A stretch of DNA of 33,012 bases from an uncultured Pelagibacteraceae bacterium (GTDB taxonomy: Bacteria > Pseudomonadota > Alphaproteobacteria > Pelagibacterales > Pelagibacteraceae): the NCBI GenBank assembly GCA_902527485.1, contig CABZPB010000010.1:1-33012 (forward strand), given 5' to 3'. The notes below the pieces were generated by a model. It did no database searches. It saw only the letters and a program-made list of their open reading frames with translations, and had not been told where the DNA came from. Below are positions 18,092 through 25,216 of this stretch, piece after piece (the stretch's first letter is position 1; each line of letters opens with the position of its first letter). The translations under genes were made by a program, and so were the position numbers.

Positions 18092-18761
18092 TTTTCAGGC
18101 TCATATTTTGCTAGTTGACGATGACGAAGGGATTAGATCTTTAGTAAAAAAATATTTAAATGAAAAAAATTATTTAGTTACTACTGCTGAGAATGCTGAA
18201 AACGCTGCTGAAAAAATTAAAATTATTGAGTTCGATTTAATAATTTTGGATATAATGATGCCTGGCAAGAGTGGTCTTGACTTTTTAAAAGAAAATAAAA
18301 AAACTATAAAAAGTCCTGTCATTTTATTAACTGCAAAAGGTGAACCAAGTGAGAGAATCGAAGGATTGGAAATGGGTGCAGATGATTATTTACCTAAACC
18401 ATTTGAGCCAAAAGAACTTGATCTAAGAATAAGAAATATAATTGATAAAACAAAAAAAAATGATTTAAAAAAATTGATCAAATTTGAAAATGTCAAAATA
18501 GATTTAAACAAACAAATAATTTTTCATGATAATTCGGAATTTAAGATGAATAACACTGAAAAAATAATTTTAGAAAAAATGATTAATAACCCTGGGAAAA
18601 TATTTGAAAGAGAAGAGATTGGCAAATTAATTGATTTAGATAAAGAAAGATCAGTTGATGTTATAATAACAAGACTAAGAAAAAAAATTGAAATTGATCC
18701 AAAAAATCCAAAATTTCTTCAAACTATAAGAGGAGCTGGTTATGTTTTATGGATTGAATAA
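18084..18761 (+). CDS. OmpR-type response regulator (PetR-like)
   Basis: A 225-residue two-domain regulator. The receiver has the acidic pocket VDDDEG (11-16), phosphoacceptor Asp56 in LIILDIMMPGKSG, Thr83 and Lys105 (LPKPFEP). The C-terminal winged helix of the OmpR/PhoB class spans about 125-225, ending with RSVDVIITRLRKKIEIDP and IRGAGYVL. It overlaps the MarR gene by 8 bp and the kinase by 20 bp, so the three are one coupled unit. In the Rhodobacter lineage the related PetR is needed for cytochrome bc1 expression; transferring that role here is an inference from the MarR partner. OmpR, RegX or ChvI-like roles remain possible. Confidence 0.93.
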   Translation: MDNFQAHILLVDDDEGIRSLVKKYLNEKNYLVTTAENAENAAEKIKIIEFDLIILDIMMPGKSGLDFLKENKKTIKSPVILLTAKGEPSERIEGLEMGADDYLPKPFEPKELDLRIRNIIDKTKKNDLKKLIKFENVKIDLNKQIIFHDNSEFKMNNTEKIILEKMINNPGKIFEREEIGKLIDLDKERSVDVIITRLRKKIEIDPKNPKFLQTIRGAGYVLWIE

Positions 18762-20061
18762 ATTTGTAAAAAATTTATTGCCAAAAAGATTATTTTACAG
18801 AGCTTTGTTAATAGTTGCAATTCCAATTATTCTTATTCAATTAATAATTACGATAGTTTTCTTTGATAGTCTATGGATTAAAACCAATAAGGGGATGACA
18901 AGGGCGTTGGTAAGTGAAATTCAAACTTTTATTGAGGTTTATAGTAATGATAATTATGAAAAGGATGAAATAAAAAATATTTTTTCATTATATCAAGATT
19001 TGAATATTGAATTTATTGATGACGATAATTTTAATTTTTCTTACAATGAAAGATGGTTTAGTCCAATTGATAGAACATTGAGAAGAGAATTAAAATCTAG
19101 GTTTGCCCTAGAAAAATTTTGGTTTGACACAACTAGTTATAAGGAGCTGGTTGATCTAAGAATTAAATATCAAAATGGTTTTTTTAAATTCATTATTCCT
19201 AAGGATAGACTTACAAGTACCTCTGCTAGATTGTTTGGCTTATGGATAACTGTTCCTGCGTTCATAGTCGTCATTATTTCATTAATATTTTTAAAAAATC
19301 AAACAAGACCAATTACAGCTTTAGCCAAAGCGGCTGAAAAATTTGGAAGAGGTGAAAATGTTGATGAATTTAAGCCCTCTGGTGCAGCTGAGATACGTCA
19401 AGCAGGTTATGAATTTGATAAAATGAGAAGAAGAATAATGAGACATTTAAATCAAAGATCTGAAATGCTATCTGGGATTAGTCACGATTTAAGAACACCT
19501 TTAACAAGGATGAAATTACAAACTGAGTTTATAAAAGATAAATCCTTAGCAGGTAAACTAACTGAGGATATAAATGAAATGGAAAAAATGCTTAATGAAT
19601 ATCTACAGTTTACAAGTTCCTCATTTATGGAGAAAGACGAACTTTTCAACCTTAGTGATTTAATGGACGAAATAATAGTTAAATATAATAATGAAAATAT
19701 TACAAAAGAGATATCACCCAGGGTTTATTTAAATGGTCGAAAAAATTTAATTAAAAGATGTTTAAATAATCTGTTAGAAAATTCAATTAAATACGGTAAT
19801 AAGATAAATATTGAACTTCAAAAAAAGAGAGCAAACTTAATAATAAAAGTTGAGGATGACGGTCCAGGAATACCAGAAAGTGAATACGATAATGTATTTA
19901 AACCTTTTTACAAAATAGACAAAGGAAGAGCAGACTCAAAGTCTAGTGTAGGGCTAGGCCTGTCAATAACATCAGACATTGTACGTTCTCACGGTGGTAA
20001 TATAAAATTAAATAAATCTAATTTAAACGGACTTGAAGTTAAGATTTTTTTGCCCGTTTAA
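18742..20061 (+). CDS. EnvZ-type sensor histidine kinase
   Basis: A 439-residue inner-membrane kinase. The layout is a basic N-terminus, TM1 about 20-42, a periplasmic domain of about 120 residues, TM2 about 164-186, HAMP about 187-240 (NQTRPITALAKAAEKFGRGE), HisKA with phospho-accepting His248 (SGISHDLRTPLTRMKLQ), and HATPase with N-box NNLLENSIKYG, D-box DDGPGIP and GLGLSI. This matches the EnvZ/OmpR class, and its partner is the regulator 20 bp upstream in the overlap. The signal sensed is not evident. The 3' end overlaps a convergent ubiK-like gene by 23 bp and carries a short hairpin followed by a T-run that may end transcription. Confidence 0.95.
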   Translation: MFYGLNKFVKNLLPKRLFYRALLIVAIPIILIQLIITIVFFDSLWIKTNKGMTRALVSEIQTFIEVYSNDNYEKDEIKNIFSLYQDLNIEFIDDDNFNFSYNERWFSPIDRTLRRELKSRFALEKFWFDTTSYKELVDLRIKYQNGFFKFIIPKDRLTSTSARLFGLWITVPAFIVVIISLIFLKNQTRPITALAKAAEKFGRGENVDEFKPSGAAEIRQAGYEFDKMRRRIMRHLNQRSEMLSGISHDLRTPLTRMKLQTEFIKDKSLAGKLTEDINEMEKMLNEYLQFTSSSFMEKDELFNLSDLMDEIIVKYNNENITKEISPRVYLNGRKNLIKRCLNNLLENSIKYGNKINIELQKKRANLIIKVEDDGPGIPESEYDNVFKPFYKIDKGRADSKSSVGLGLSITSDIVRSHGGNIKLNKSNLNGLEVKIFLPV

Positions 20062-20287
20062 TCTTTTTTTTTATAACCTGTTTTTTTTCAAATTTTTTCT
20101 CTAAATTTTCGACTCTTTTAGTCAGTATATCAAATTCGTCCTTGGTCGTTAATTTCATTTTAAACACAATTTCATCTCTTTTTGATTTTAAAATGTTTAC
20201 TATCTCATTTTTTAAGTCTCTAGATGAAACTAATCCTTGCTCTATAAGTTTAGTAAATTTATCAAATACAAATTTTGAATTTTTCAT
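20039..20287 (-). CDS. ubiK: UbiK/BMFP-domain accessory factor
   Basis: An 82-residue coiled-coil protein of the BMFP/UbiK (YqiC) family, an accessory factor for the hydroxylation steps of ubiquinone synthesis in enterobacteria, also reported to have membrane-fusogenic activity. The pattern is an amphipathic helix (FVFDKFTKLIEQGLVSSRDL), a second helix, the L-T-x-x-E/D-F hinge (LTTKDEFDILTKRVENLEKK) and a basic tail (VIKKKIKRAKKS). I used the ATG at 20287 (MKNSKFVFDK); an in-frame TTG at 20302 would add five residues. It lies next to lgt with 50 bp between starts, as in other alphaproteobacteria. Ubiquinone is the substrate of the bc1 complex encoded in the same window. Confidence 0.78.
   Translation of the reverse strand: MKNSKFVFDKFTKLIEQGLVSSRDLKNEIVNILKSKRDEIVFKMKLTTKDEFDILTKRVENLEKKFEKKQVIKKKIKRAKKS
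20041..20072 (+). terminator. Possible intrinsic terminator at the end of the histidine kinase gene
   Basis: AAGATT (20041-20046) pairs with AATCTT (20060-20065) around a 13-nt loop and is followed by an unbroken T-run to 20072. It spans the kinase stop codon and lies inside the convergent ubiK coding end, whose Lys codons supply the T-run. The stem is short and AU-rich, so its strength is doubtful. Confidence 0.35.
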
Positions 20288-20326
20288 ATATTTATTAAAC
20301 AAGTTATTATATTCTTATTCTATTAT

Positions 20327-20332
20327 TATAAT
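20327..20332 (+). promoter_or_regulatory. Candidate -10 element for the lgt operon
   Basis: A perfect TATAAT lies 5 bp before the lgt ATG, so a transcript started at the usual distance would begin at or beside the ATG. The -35 hexamer (TTATTA, 20304-20309) matches only three of six bases. If real, lgt mRNA would be leaderless. Confidence 0.33.
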
Positions 20333-20337
20333 TTAAA

Positions 20338-21114
20338 ATGTTCATTAATAATTTTGACCCAGTTGCATTTAGTTTATTTTCATTAGAGTTTAGATGGTAT
20401 TCTTTGTCATATATATTCGGAATTCTCGCTGGATGGGTTTTAGCGAAAGAGATTTTTATTAAAGAAGAAAATTTAAAAGAAAAATTCGACGACTATATTA
20501 CTTTTATAATTTTAGGTATTATAATTGGTGGTAGACTAGGTTATGTAGTATTTTATAATTTTGATTACTATTTAGAGAACACTGTTGAAATTTTTAAAAT
20601 TTGGAATGGGGGAATGTCGTTCCATGGTGGGCTATTAGGTGTAATTGTGGTAAGCATATTGTTTGCAAAAAAACATAATCATAATTCTTTTATTTATCTT
20701 GATATTGTCTCGTTAGTCGCCCCTATAGGGATCTTTTTTGGACGTATTGCAAATTTTATAAACTCTGAACTTTATGGTAAAGAAACCGCCTTGGCATGGG
20801 GGGTAAAATTTAAAAAAATAGATGAAATATATCGTCATCCATCTCAACTTTATGAAGCTTTTTTTGAAGGACTATTATTGTTTTTAATATTGATATATTT
20901 TCGAAAAAGTTCTTCAGCTAAAAATCCTGGTTTCATATCTGGAATGTTTTTAATATTTTACTCCAGTTTTAGATTTTTTATAGAATTTTTGAGAGTTCCA
21001 GATGAACAATTAGGTTATGTTGTGTTTAATTTAAGTATGGGGCAGGTTTTATGTTTAGTATTTTTTATATTTGGTTCTTATTTGACTTTAAAAAAACATG
21101 ATTATCAAAAATAA
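20338..21114 (+). CDS. lgt: Prolipoprotein diacylglyceryl transferase
   Basis: Lgt transfers diacylglycerol from phosphatidylglycerol to the lipobox Cys of prelipoproteins in the inner membrane, the first step of lipoprotein maturation. The 258 residues contain about seven hydrophobic segments and the conserved blocks FRWYSLSYIFG (near 18), GGRLGYVVFYN, WNGGMSFHGGLLG (His96-Gly97), the Lgt signature GRIANFINSELYG (135-147), and RHPSQLYEA (166-174). The ATG at 20338 lies only 5 bp after a TATAAT. It overlaps midA by 17 bp and heads a lgt-midA-pgeF unit known from other alphaproteobacteria. Its lipid substrate is made downstream of PgsA, also in this window. Confidence 0.96.
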   Translation: MFINNFDPVAFSLFSLEFRWYSLSYIFGILAGWVLAKEIFIKEENLKEKFDDYITFIILGIIIGGRLGYVVFYNFDYYLENTVEIFKIWNGGMSFHGGLLGVIVVSILFAKKHNHNSFIYLDIVSLVAPIGIFFGRIANFINSELYGKETALAWGVKFKKIDEIYRHPSQLYEAFFEGLLLFLILIYFRKSSSAKNPGFISGMFLIFYSSFRFFIEFLRVPDEQLGYVVFNLSMGQVLCLVFFIFGSYLTLKKHDYQK

Positions 21115-22147
21115 TTTTAAAATCTCTTTAGACAAATTTATTAATTATGCTCTATATGATAAAAAAAAAGGATACTACATGCAAAAAAACCCTTTTGGAA
21201 GAAGGGGTGATTTTATAACTGCACCAAATATTTCTAGGATGTTTTCTGAAATGATAGCTATATGGATTTTAGAGTTTTGGGGAAATTTAGGAAATCCAAA
21301 AAAAATTAATTTGGTAGAAGTTGGTGCAGGAAATGGTGAGATGATGAAAATTTTATTAGAAACATTTAAAAAGTTTCCAAAGTTTTTAAATTCGTGTAAT
21401 ATTTTAATTCATGAAAAAAGTCTAAAATTAAAAAAAATTCAAAAAGATAAATTAAAAAGAGAAAGGGTAATATGGATTTCCAATTTGAAAGAAATAAAAA
21501 AATTCCCAACTATTTTTATCGCTAACGAATTTTTTGATGCAATGGCGATAAAACAATTTATTAAAAAAAAAGATCTATGGTTTGAAAGATACGTAAATTT
21601 TAAAAATAGAAAAAAAGCTTTTTTTTGTGAAAAGAGTTTTAATATGAAAGAATTCGAAAAGAAAATTGGTTATAATATTTCAAAAGACCAGAAATTTATT
21701 GAATACTCGTTAGTTGGAGTAAATTATTTAAAAAAAATCACTGAGATAATTAAAAAAAATAGTGGAGGTCTTCTAATAATAGATTATGGCTATATAGAAA
21801 AAAAGATGAAAAACACTCTTAAATCAATTTCAAATCATAAACACAGCAATGTTTTGGAAAATATTGGAAAATCAGATATTACTCATAATATTAATTTTTT
21901 CTTGTTTAAGGAAATAATCAATCAATTAGGTGGTTTACATAATTTAATAACAACTCAAGGAAGATTTTTAGTAAAATTAGGAATAAAACATAGGGCTGAA
22001 ATAATATCACAAAATAAAAGTTTTTCGAAAAAAGCTGATATTTATTTTAGATTAAAAAAACTGATAGATGAGGAAGAAATGGGAGATTTATTTAAGGTAA
22101 TGTTTATCAAAAAGAAAGGTAATAAATTTAAGTTGGGTTTCAATTGA
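21098..22147 (+). CDS. SAM-dependent methyltransferase, MidA/NDUFAF7 family
   Basis: A 349-residue class I methyltransferase of the family that includes mitochondrial NDUFAF7/MidA, which methylates an Arg of the NDUFS2 subunit during complex I assembly. Visible are the N-terminal ISLDKFINYALYDKKKGYYM and GRRGDFITAPNISRMFSEMI blocks, the SAM-binding VEVGAGNGEM (73-82), FIANEFFDAMAIKQF (the family's NE-x-x-DA motif), LLIIDYGYIEKKMKNTLKSI, and a C-terminal LGIKHRAE segment close to the family's GI-x-x-R-x-x-x-L. The N-terminus is shorter than in many homologues. Its target here is not shown by the sequence; NuoD is the obvious candidate. It overlaps lgt by 17 bp and pgeF by 4 bp. Confidence 0.88.
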   Translation: MIIKNNFKISLDKFINYALYDKKKGYYMQKNPFGRRGDFITAPNISRMFSEMIAIWILEFWGNLGNPKKINLVEVGAGNGEMMKILLETFKKFPKFLNSCNILIHEKSLKLKKIQKDKLKRERVIWISNLKEIKKFPTIFIANEFFDAMAIKQFIKKKDLWFERYVNFKNRKKAFFCEKSFNMKEFEKKIGYNISKDQKFIEYSLVGVNYLKKITEIIKKNSGGLLIIDYGYIEKKMKNTLKSISNHKHSNVLENIGKSDITHNINFFLFKEIINQLGGLHNLITTQGRFLVKLGIKHRAEIISQNKSFSKKADIYFRLKKLIDEEEMGDLFKVMFIKKKGNKFKLGFN

Positions 22148-22902
22148 TAGTTTCAAAAAAATTATCTAAATTAAAGGAGATTAGTCATGGTTTTTTTAAT
22201 AACAAAGGTGGTTACTCAACAGGTATTTATAAAAGTTTAAATTGTGGACCAGGTTCCAGAGATAATAGAGCAAAAGTTAGTAAAAATTTAAAAATTGTAA
22301 AAAGAAAGATCAATATAGATTCAAAAAATATTTTTCTTCTAAATCAAATACATAGTAATAAATTTGTTTACATTGATAAATATTCCAAAAATCTAAAAAA
22401 AAAGAGAGCTGACGCAGTAATTACTAATATTCCAAAATTGCCAATTGCCATTCTAACAGCTGATTGTGCACCGATATTAATTTATGATAAACAAAAAAAA
22501 ATGATAGCTGCTATTCATGCTGGATGGAAAGGTGCATATAAAGGAATTATTTCAAAAGTAATAAATTTTATGATTAAAAAAGGCTGTGAAAAAAAAAATA
22601 TGATTACAGTTATAGGTCCCTGTATTGCACAAAAAAGTTATAATGTTAAAGAAGATTTTAAAAGAAAATTCTTAAAAAAAGATAAAAAGAATAAGTTTTT
22701 TTTTAAAAAAAGAAAAAACTTAATTTATTTTGATTTATCAAAATATATTAAATCACAACTCAAATTAATGAAAATTACAAATTTAGACACGATAAATATT
22801 GATACTTTTCCTAAAAAAAATAATTTTTTTAGTGCAAGAAGGTCTTTGTATTTAAATCATGATGATTATGGTAGAAATATTTCGTTAATTATGATTAATT
22901 AG
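22144..22902 (+). CDS. pgeF: Peptidoglycan editing factor PgeF (multicopper-like laccase domain)
   Basis: PgeF (YfiH, DUF152) limits incorporation of wrong amino acids in the peptidoglycan stem; some members have purine nucleoside or laccase-like activity in vitro. The 252 residues contain the three metal ligands: His70 (LNQIHSN), Cys108 (LTADCAPIL) and His125 (AAIHAGWKGA), with GPCI and FFSARR later. The start is a TTG that overlaps the midA stop (ATTGA), so translation is probably coupled. The protein is very Lys-rich (long Lys/Phe run at about 170-190), in line with base composition. It follows lgt and midA in a conserved group and prs begins 8 bp later. Confidence 0.92.
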   Translation: MIVSKKLSKLKEISHGFFNNKGGYSTGIYKSLNCGPGSRDNRAKVSKNLKIVKRKINIDSKNIFLLNQIHSNKFVYIDKYSKNLKKKRADAVITNIPKLPIAILTADCAPILIYDKQKKMIAAIHAGWKGAYKGIISKVINFMIKKGCEKKNMITVIGPCIAQKSYNVKEDFKRKFLKKDKKNKFFFKKRKNLIYFDLSKYIKSQLKLMKITNLDTINIDTFPKKNNFFSARRSLYLNHDDYGRNISLIMIN

Positions 22903-22910
22903 GGTTTTCA

Positions 22911-23843
22911 ATGAAATTATTAACTGGAAACAGCAATAAGGTTTTAAGCAAAAACATTGCTAGATACTTAAAAACAAAACTGGTAAATTCGAGTATTAGA
23001 AAATTTGCTGATGGTGAAATTTATATCGAAATAAATGAAAACATAAGGGGAAACAGTATTTTTATTGTTCAATCTGTCTCCTCTCCAGCAAATGATAACT
23101 TAATGGAATTGTTGTTGTGTATTGATGCCTTAAAAAGATCTTCAGCAAAAAATATAACAGCGGTAATACCGTATTTTGGATATGCAAGACAAGATAGAAA
23201 AGTTGTTCCAAGAACTTCCATATCTGCTAAACTTGTTTCTAACTTAATAACGCAATCTGGTGCTGATAGAGTGGTGACTGTAGATTTGCATGCAGGTCAA
23301 ATTCAAGGCTTCTTTGATATTCCTGTTGACAACCTATTTTCTACTCCAATATTTGCGAGACACGCGAAAAAGAAAATAAAAAGTAAAAAAATTATTTGTG
23401 TTGCGCCTGATGTTGGAGGTACCGAAAGGGCTAGAGCACTTGGAAAACTTCTAAATGTTGGATTAGCTATTGTTGATAAAAGAAGGCCTAAACCTGGACA
23501 ATCACAAGTTATGAACGTTATTGGTGACGTAAAAGGTCAAACCTGTATTATAGTAGATGATATAATTGACTCTGGTGGCACAATTGTTAATGCAGCAAAA
23601 GCTTTAAAATCTCATGGGGCAAAAGATGTTTATGTTTATATCACTCATGGAGTTTTAAGTGGAGATGCAATTAAAAAAATTAAAAACTCAGTAATAAAAA
23701 ATCTAGTTATAACTGATTCAATAGACAATGTTCATAAAACAAAAAATGTTAAGAATATTGAGGTTTTACCGATATCAGGTCTAATGGGTGAAGCAATAAA
23801 GAGAATTTCAAATTCAACATCCGTTTCAGATTTATTTAAATAA
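22911..23843 (+). CDS. prs: Ribose-phosphate pyrophosphokinase
   Basis: Prs makes PRPP from ribose 5-phosphate and ATP, feeding purine, pyrimidine, histidine, tryptophan and NAD synthesis. The 310 residues include FADGEIYIEINENIRG (32-47), the flexible loop region PYFGYARQDRKV (88-98), the metal and PRPP binding VTVDLHAGQIQGFFDIPVDN (122-141), and the PRPP loop VDDIIDSGGTI (215-225). Length and motifs fit class I bacterial enzymes. The ATG is 8 bp after pgeF. A possible short terminator follows, overlapping a promoter candidate for rplY. Confidence 0.97.
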   Translation: MKLLTGNSNKVLSKNIARYLKTKLVNSSIRKFADGEIYIEINENIRGNSIFIVQSVSSPANDNLMELLLCIDALKRSSAKNITAVIPYFGYARQDRKVVPRTSISAKLVSNLITQSGADRVVTVDLHAGQIQGFFDIPVDNLFSTPIFARHAKKKIKSKKIICVAPDVGGTERARALGKLLNVGLAIVDKRRPKPGQSQVMNVIGDVKGQTCIIVDDIIDSGGTIVNAAKALKSHGAKDVYVYITHGVLSGDAIKKIKNSVIKNLVITDSIDNVHKTKNVKNIEVLPISGLMGEAIKRISNSTSVSDLFK

Positions 23844-23863
23844 ATTTCTTGATTATTTATAAT
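23835..23863 (+). promoter_or_regulatory. Candidate sigma-70 promoter for rplY-pth-ychF
   Basis: TTTAAA (23835-23840, four of six) and a perfect TATAAT (23858-23863) are 17 bp apart. Transcription would begin near 23870, giving a leader of about 17 nt that ends in a pyrimidine tract and has no Shine-Dalgarno. A palindrome, TGATTAT/ATAATCA (23850-23865), covers the -10. Confidence 0.45.
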
Positions 23864-23866
23864 CAT

Positions 23867-23886
23867 GGGTTAAAAACCTCTTTTTT
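23867..23886 (+). terminator. Possible short terminator hairpin after prs, abutting rplY
   Basis: GGGTT / AACCT forms a 5-bp stem (one G-U pair) with a 3-base loop, followed by C and six T residues that touch the rplY ATG. It could end prs transcripts. It also overlaps the expected transcript start of rplY, so it may be only a leader element. Confidence 0.27.
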
Positions 23887-24624
23887 ATGAATTCAATAGA
23901 AGCTAACATTAGAAATAATTCTACTAAAGGACAATTAAACGCCATTAGAAATAGTGGAAACGTGCCTGCGATTATTTATGGTGGTAAAGATAAAAATCAA
24001 AAAATATCTATTCCAAAAAAGTTACTTAAAAATTTTATTGAAAAAGAAAATTTCTTTTCAAACATAATTATTCTTAATGTAGATGGAACTAATCAAAATG
24101 TATTACCAAGAGAGATAAAATATCATATTTTAACCGATGAACCAATTCATGTAGATTTTTTAAGAGTGCTACCAGGTGTAAAAATAAAAATAGAAATACC
24201 AGTAAATTTTATTAATCACGAAAAGTCTCCTGGTCTTAAAAAAGGTGGGGTTCTAAACATTGTAAGAAGAAAAGTAGAATTAAAATGTCCAAGTGAAAAG
24301 ATACCTGAAAATTTAATATTAGATTTAGATGGTGTTGATATTGGTGAGAGTTTTAAAATCTCTTCAGTTAAATTAGATCCAGAAGTTGTTCCAACAATTC
24401 AAGGTAGAGATTTTGTAATAGCAACATTAGCAGCTCCAACAGTAATGAAAGAACCTGAAAAACCTGCTGAAGCTGAAACTGCAGAAGGTGAAGAGGGTGC
24501 AGAGGGTGCAGCTACAGCAGCTGCAGATGGAGATAAAGCTGCTCCTGAAGGTGATAAAGGTGACAAAAAAGAAGGGGATGATAAAAAACCTGCTGATAAA
24601 AAACCTCCCGAAGAAAAAAAATAA
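23887..24624 (+). CDS. rplY: 50S ribosomal protein bL25 (Ctc-type) with acidic/basic tail
   Basis: bL25 binds 5S rRNA in the large subunit. The protein is the two-domain Ctc type: the N-terminal 5S-binding domain is about 1-92 (RNSGNVPAIIYGGK, DEPIHVDFLRV) and the TL5-like C-terminal beta domain about 93-185 (GGVLNIVRRKVELKCPSEKI, VDIGESFKIS). From about 188 to 245 there is a low-complexity tail rich first in Ala/Glu/Gly and then in Lys/Asp/Pro (KEPEKPAEAETAEG, then GDKKEGDDKKPADKKPPEEK). It uses more G and C at codon positions than its neighbours, as Ala and Gly demand. Order rplY-pth-ychF is common in bacteria. Confidence 0.95.
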   Translation: MNSIEANIRNNSTKGQLNAIRNSGNVPAIIYGGKDKNQKISIPKKLLKNFIEKENFFSNIIILNVDGTNQNVLPREIKYHILTDEPIHVDFLRVLPGVKIKIEIPVNFINHEKSPGLKKGGVLNIVRRKVELKCPSEKIPENLILDLDGVDIGESFKISSVKLDPEVVPTIQGRDFVIATLAAPTVMKEPEKPAEAETAEGEEGAEGAATAAADGDKAAPEGDKGDKKEGDDKKPADKKPPEEKK

Positions 24625-24655
24625 TCAACTAAATTGAAAATTAATCAATAGATCT

Positions 24656-25216
24656 ATGCTTTTACTTGTAGGATTGGGTAATCCCACACCAGACAGCGAA
24701 AACAATCGGCATAATGTTGGTTTTAAAATTATAGATGCTATCAACAAAAAATTTAGTTTATCAAAACAAAAACCAAAATTTAAAGGCCTATTAACCACTG
24801 GAAATATTGAAAATGTAAAAGTTTACGCCATTAAACCTTTAACCTTTATGAATAATTCTGGAATTTGTATTAGAGAACTAATTGAATATTTTAAGATCGA
24901 TGCTCAAAATGTAATAGTTTTTCATGATGATCTTGATATTGAATTTGGAAAAATCAAAGCTAAATTTGGAGGATCAAGTGCAGGACACAATGGAATTGCC
25001 TCCATAGATAAGTTTATCGGCAAAGATTATTCTAGAGTAAGAATAGGTATTGGTAAACCAAAAGGAAACATCGAGGTTGCAGATTACGTTTTACAAAATT
25101 TTGATGAAGATGAGACGGTGAGTATTGAAAAAATATCTAACCATATAAACGACTCAATTTCTTTTCTCGTTGAAAAAAAATTAGATCTTTTTTCTAGTAC
25201 AGTAAATAATAAATAA
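24656..25216 (+). CDS. pth: Peptidyl-tRNA hydrolase
   Basis: Pth releases tRNA from peptidyl-tRNA that drops off ribosomes. The 186 residues begin MLLLVGLGNPTPDSENNRHN with catalytic His19; other active-site positions are Asn67 (TFMNNSG), the Asp pair in VFHDDLDI (88-95) and Asn112 (GHNGIASI). The GxGxP-like RIGIGKPKGN block is also present. Length is normal. It begins 31 bp after rplY and its stop shares one base with the ychF ATG (TAATG). Confidence 0.97.
   Translation: MLLLVGLGNPTPDSENNRHNVGFKIIDAINKKFSLSKQKPKFKGLLTTGNIENVKVYAIKPLTFMNNSGICIRELIEYFKIDAQNVIVFHDDLDIEFGKIKAKFGGSSAGHNGIASIDKFIGKDYSRVRIGIGKPKGNIEVADYVLQNFDEDETVSIEKISNHINDSISFLVEKKLDLFSSTVNNK

Noticed and set aside
20288..20302. 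TTG start for the ubiK-like gene
   Set aside because: The ATG at 20287 is nearer the conserved BMFP helix and is a more usual start codon.
24448..24621. The rplY tail as a tandem repeat or foreign insertion
   Set aside because: It stays in frame, lacks exact repeat units and matches the low-complexity tails of related bL25 proteins.
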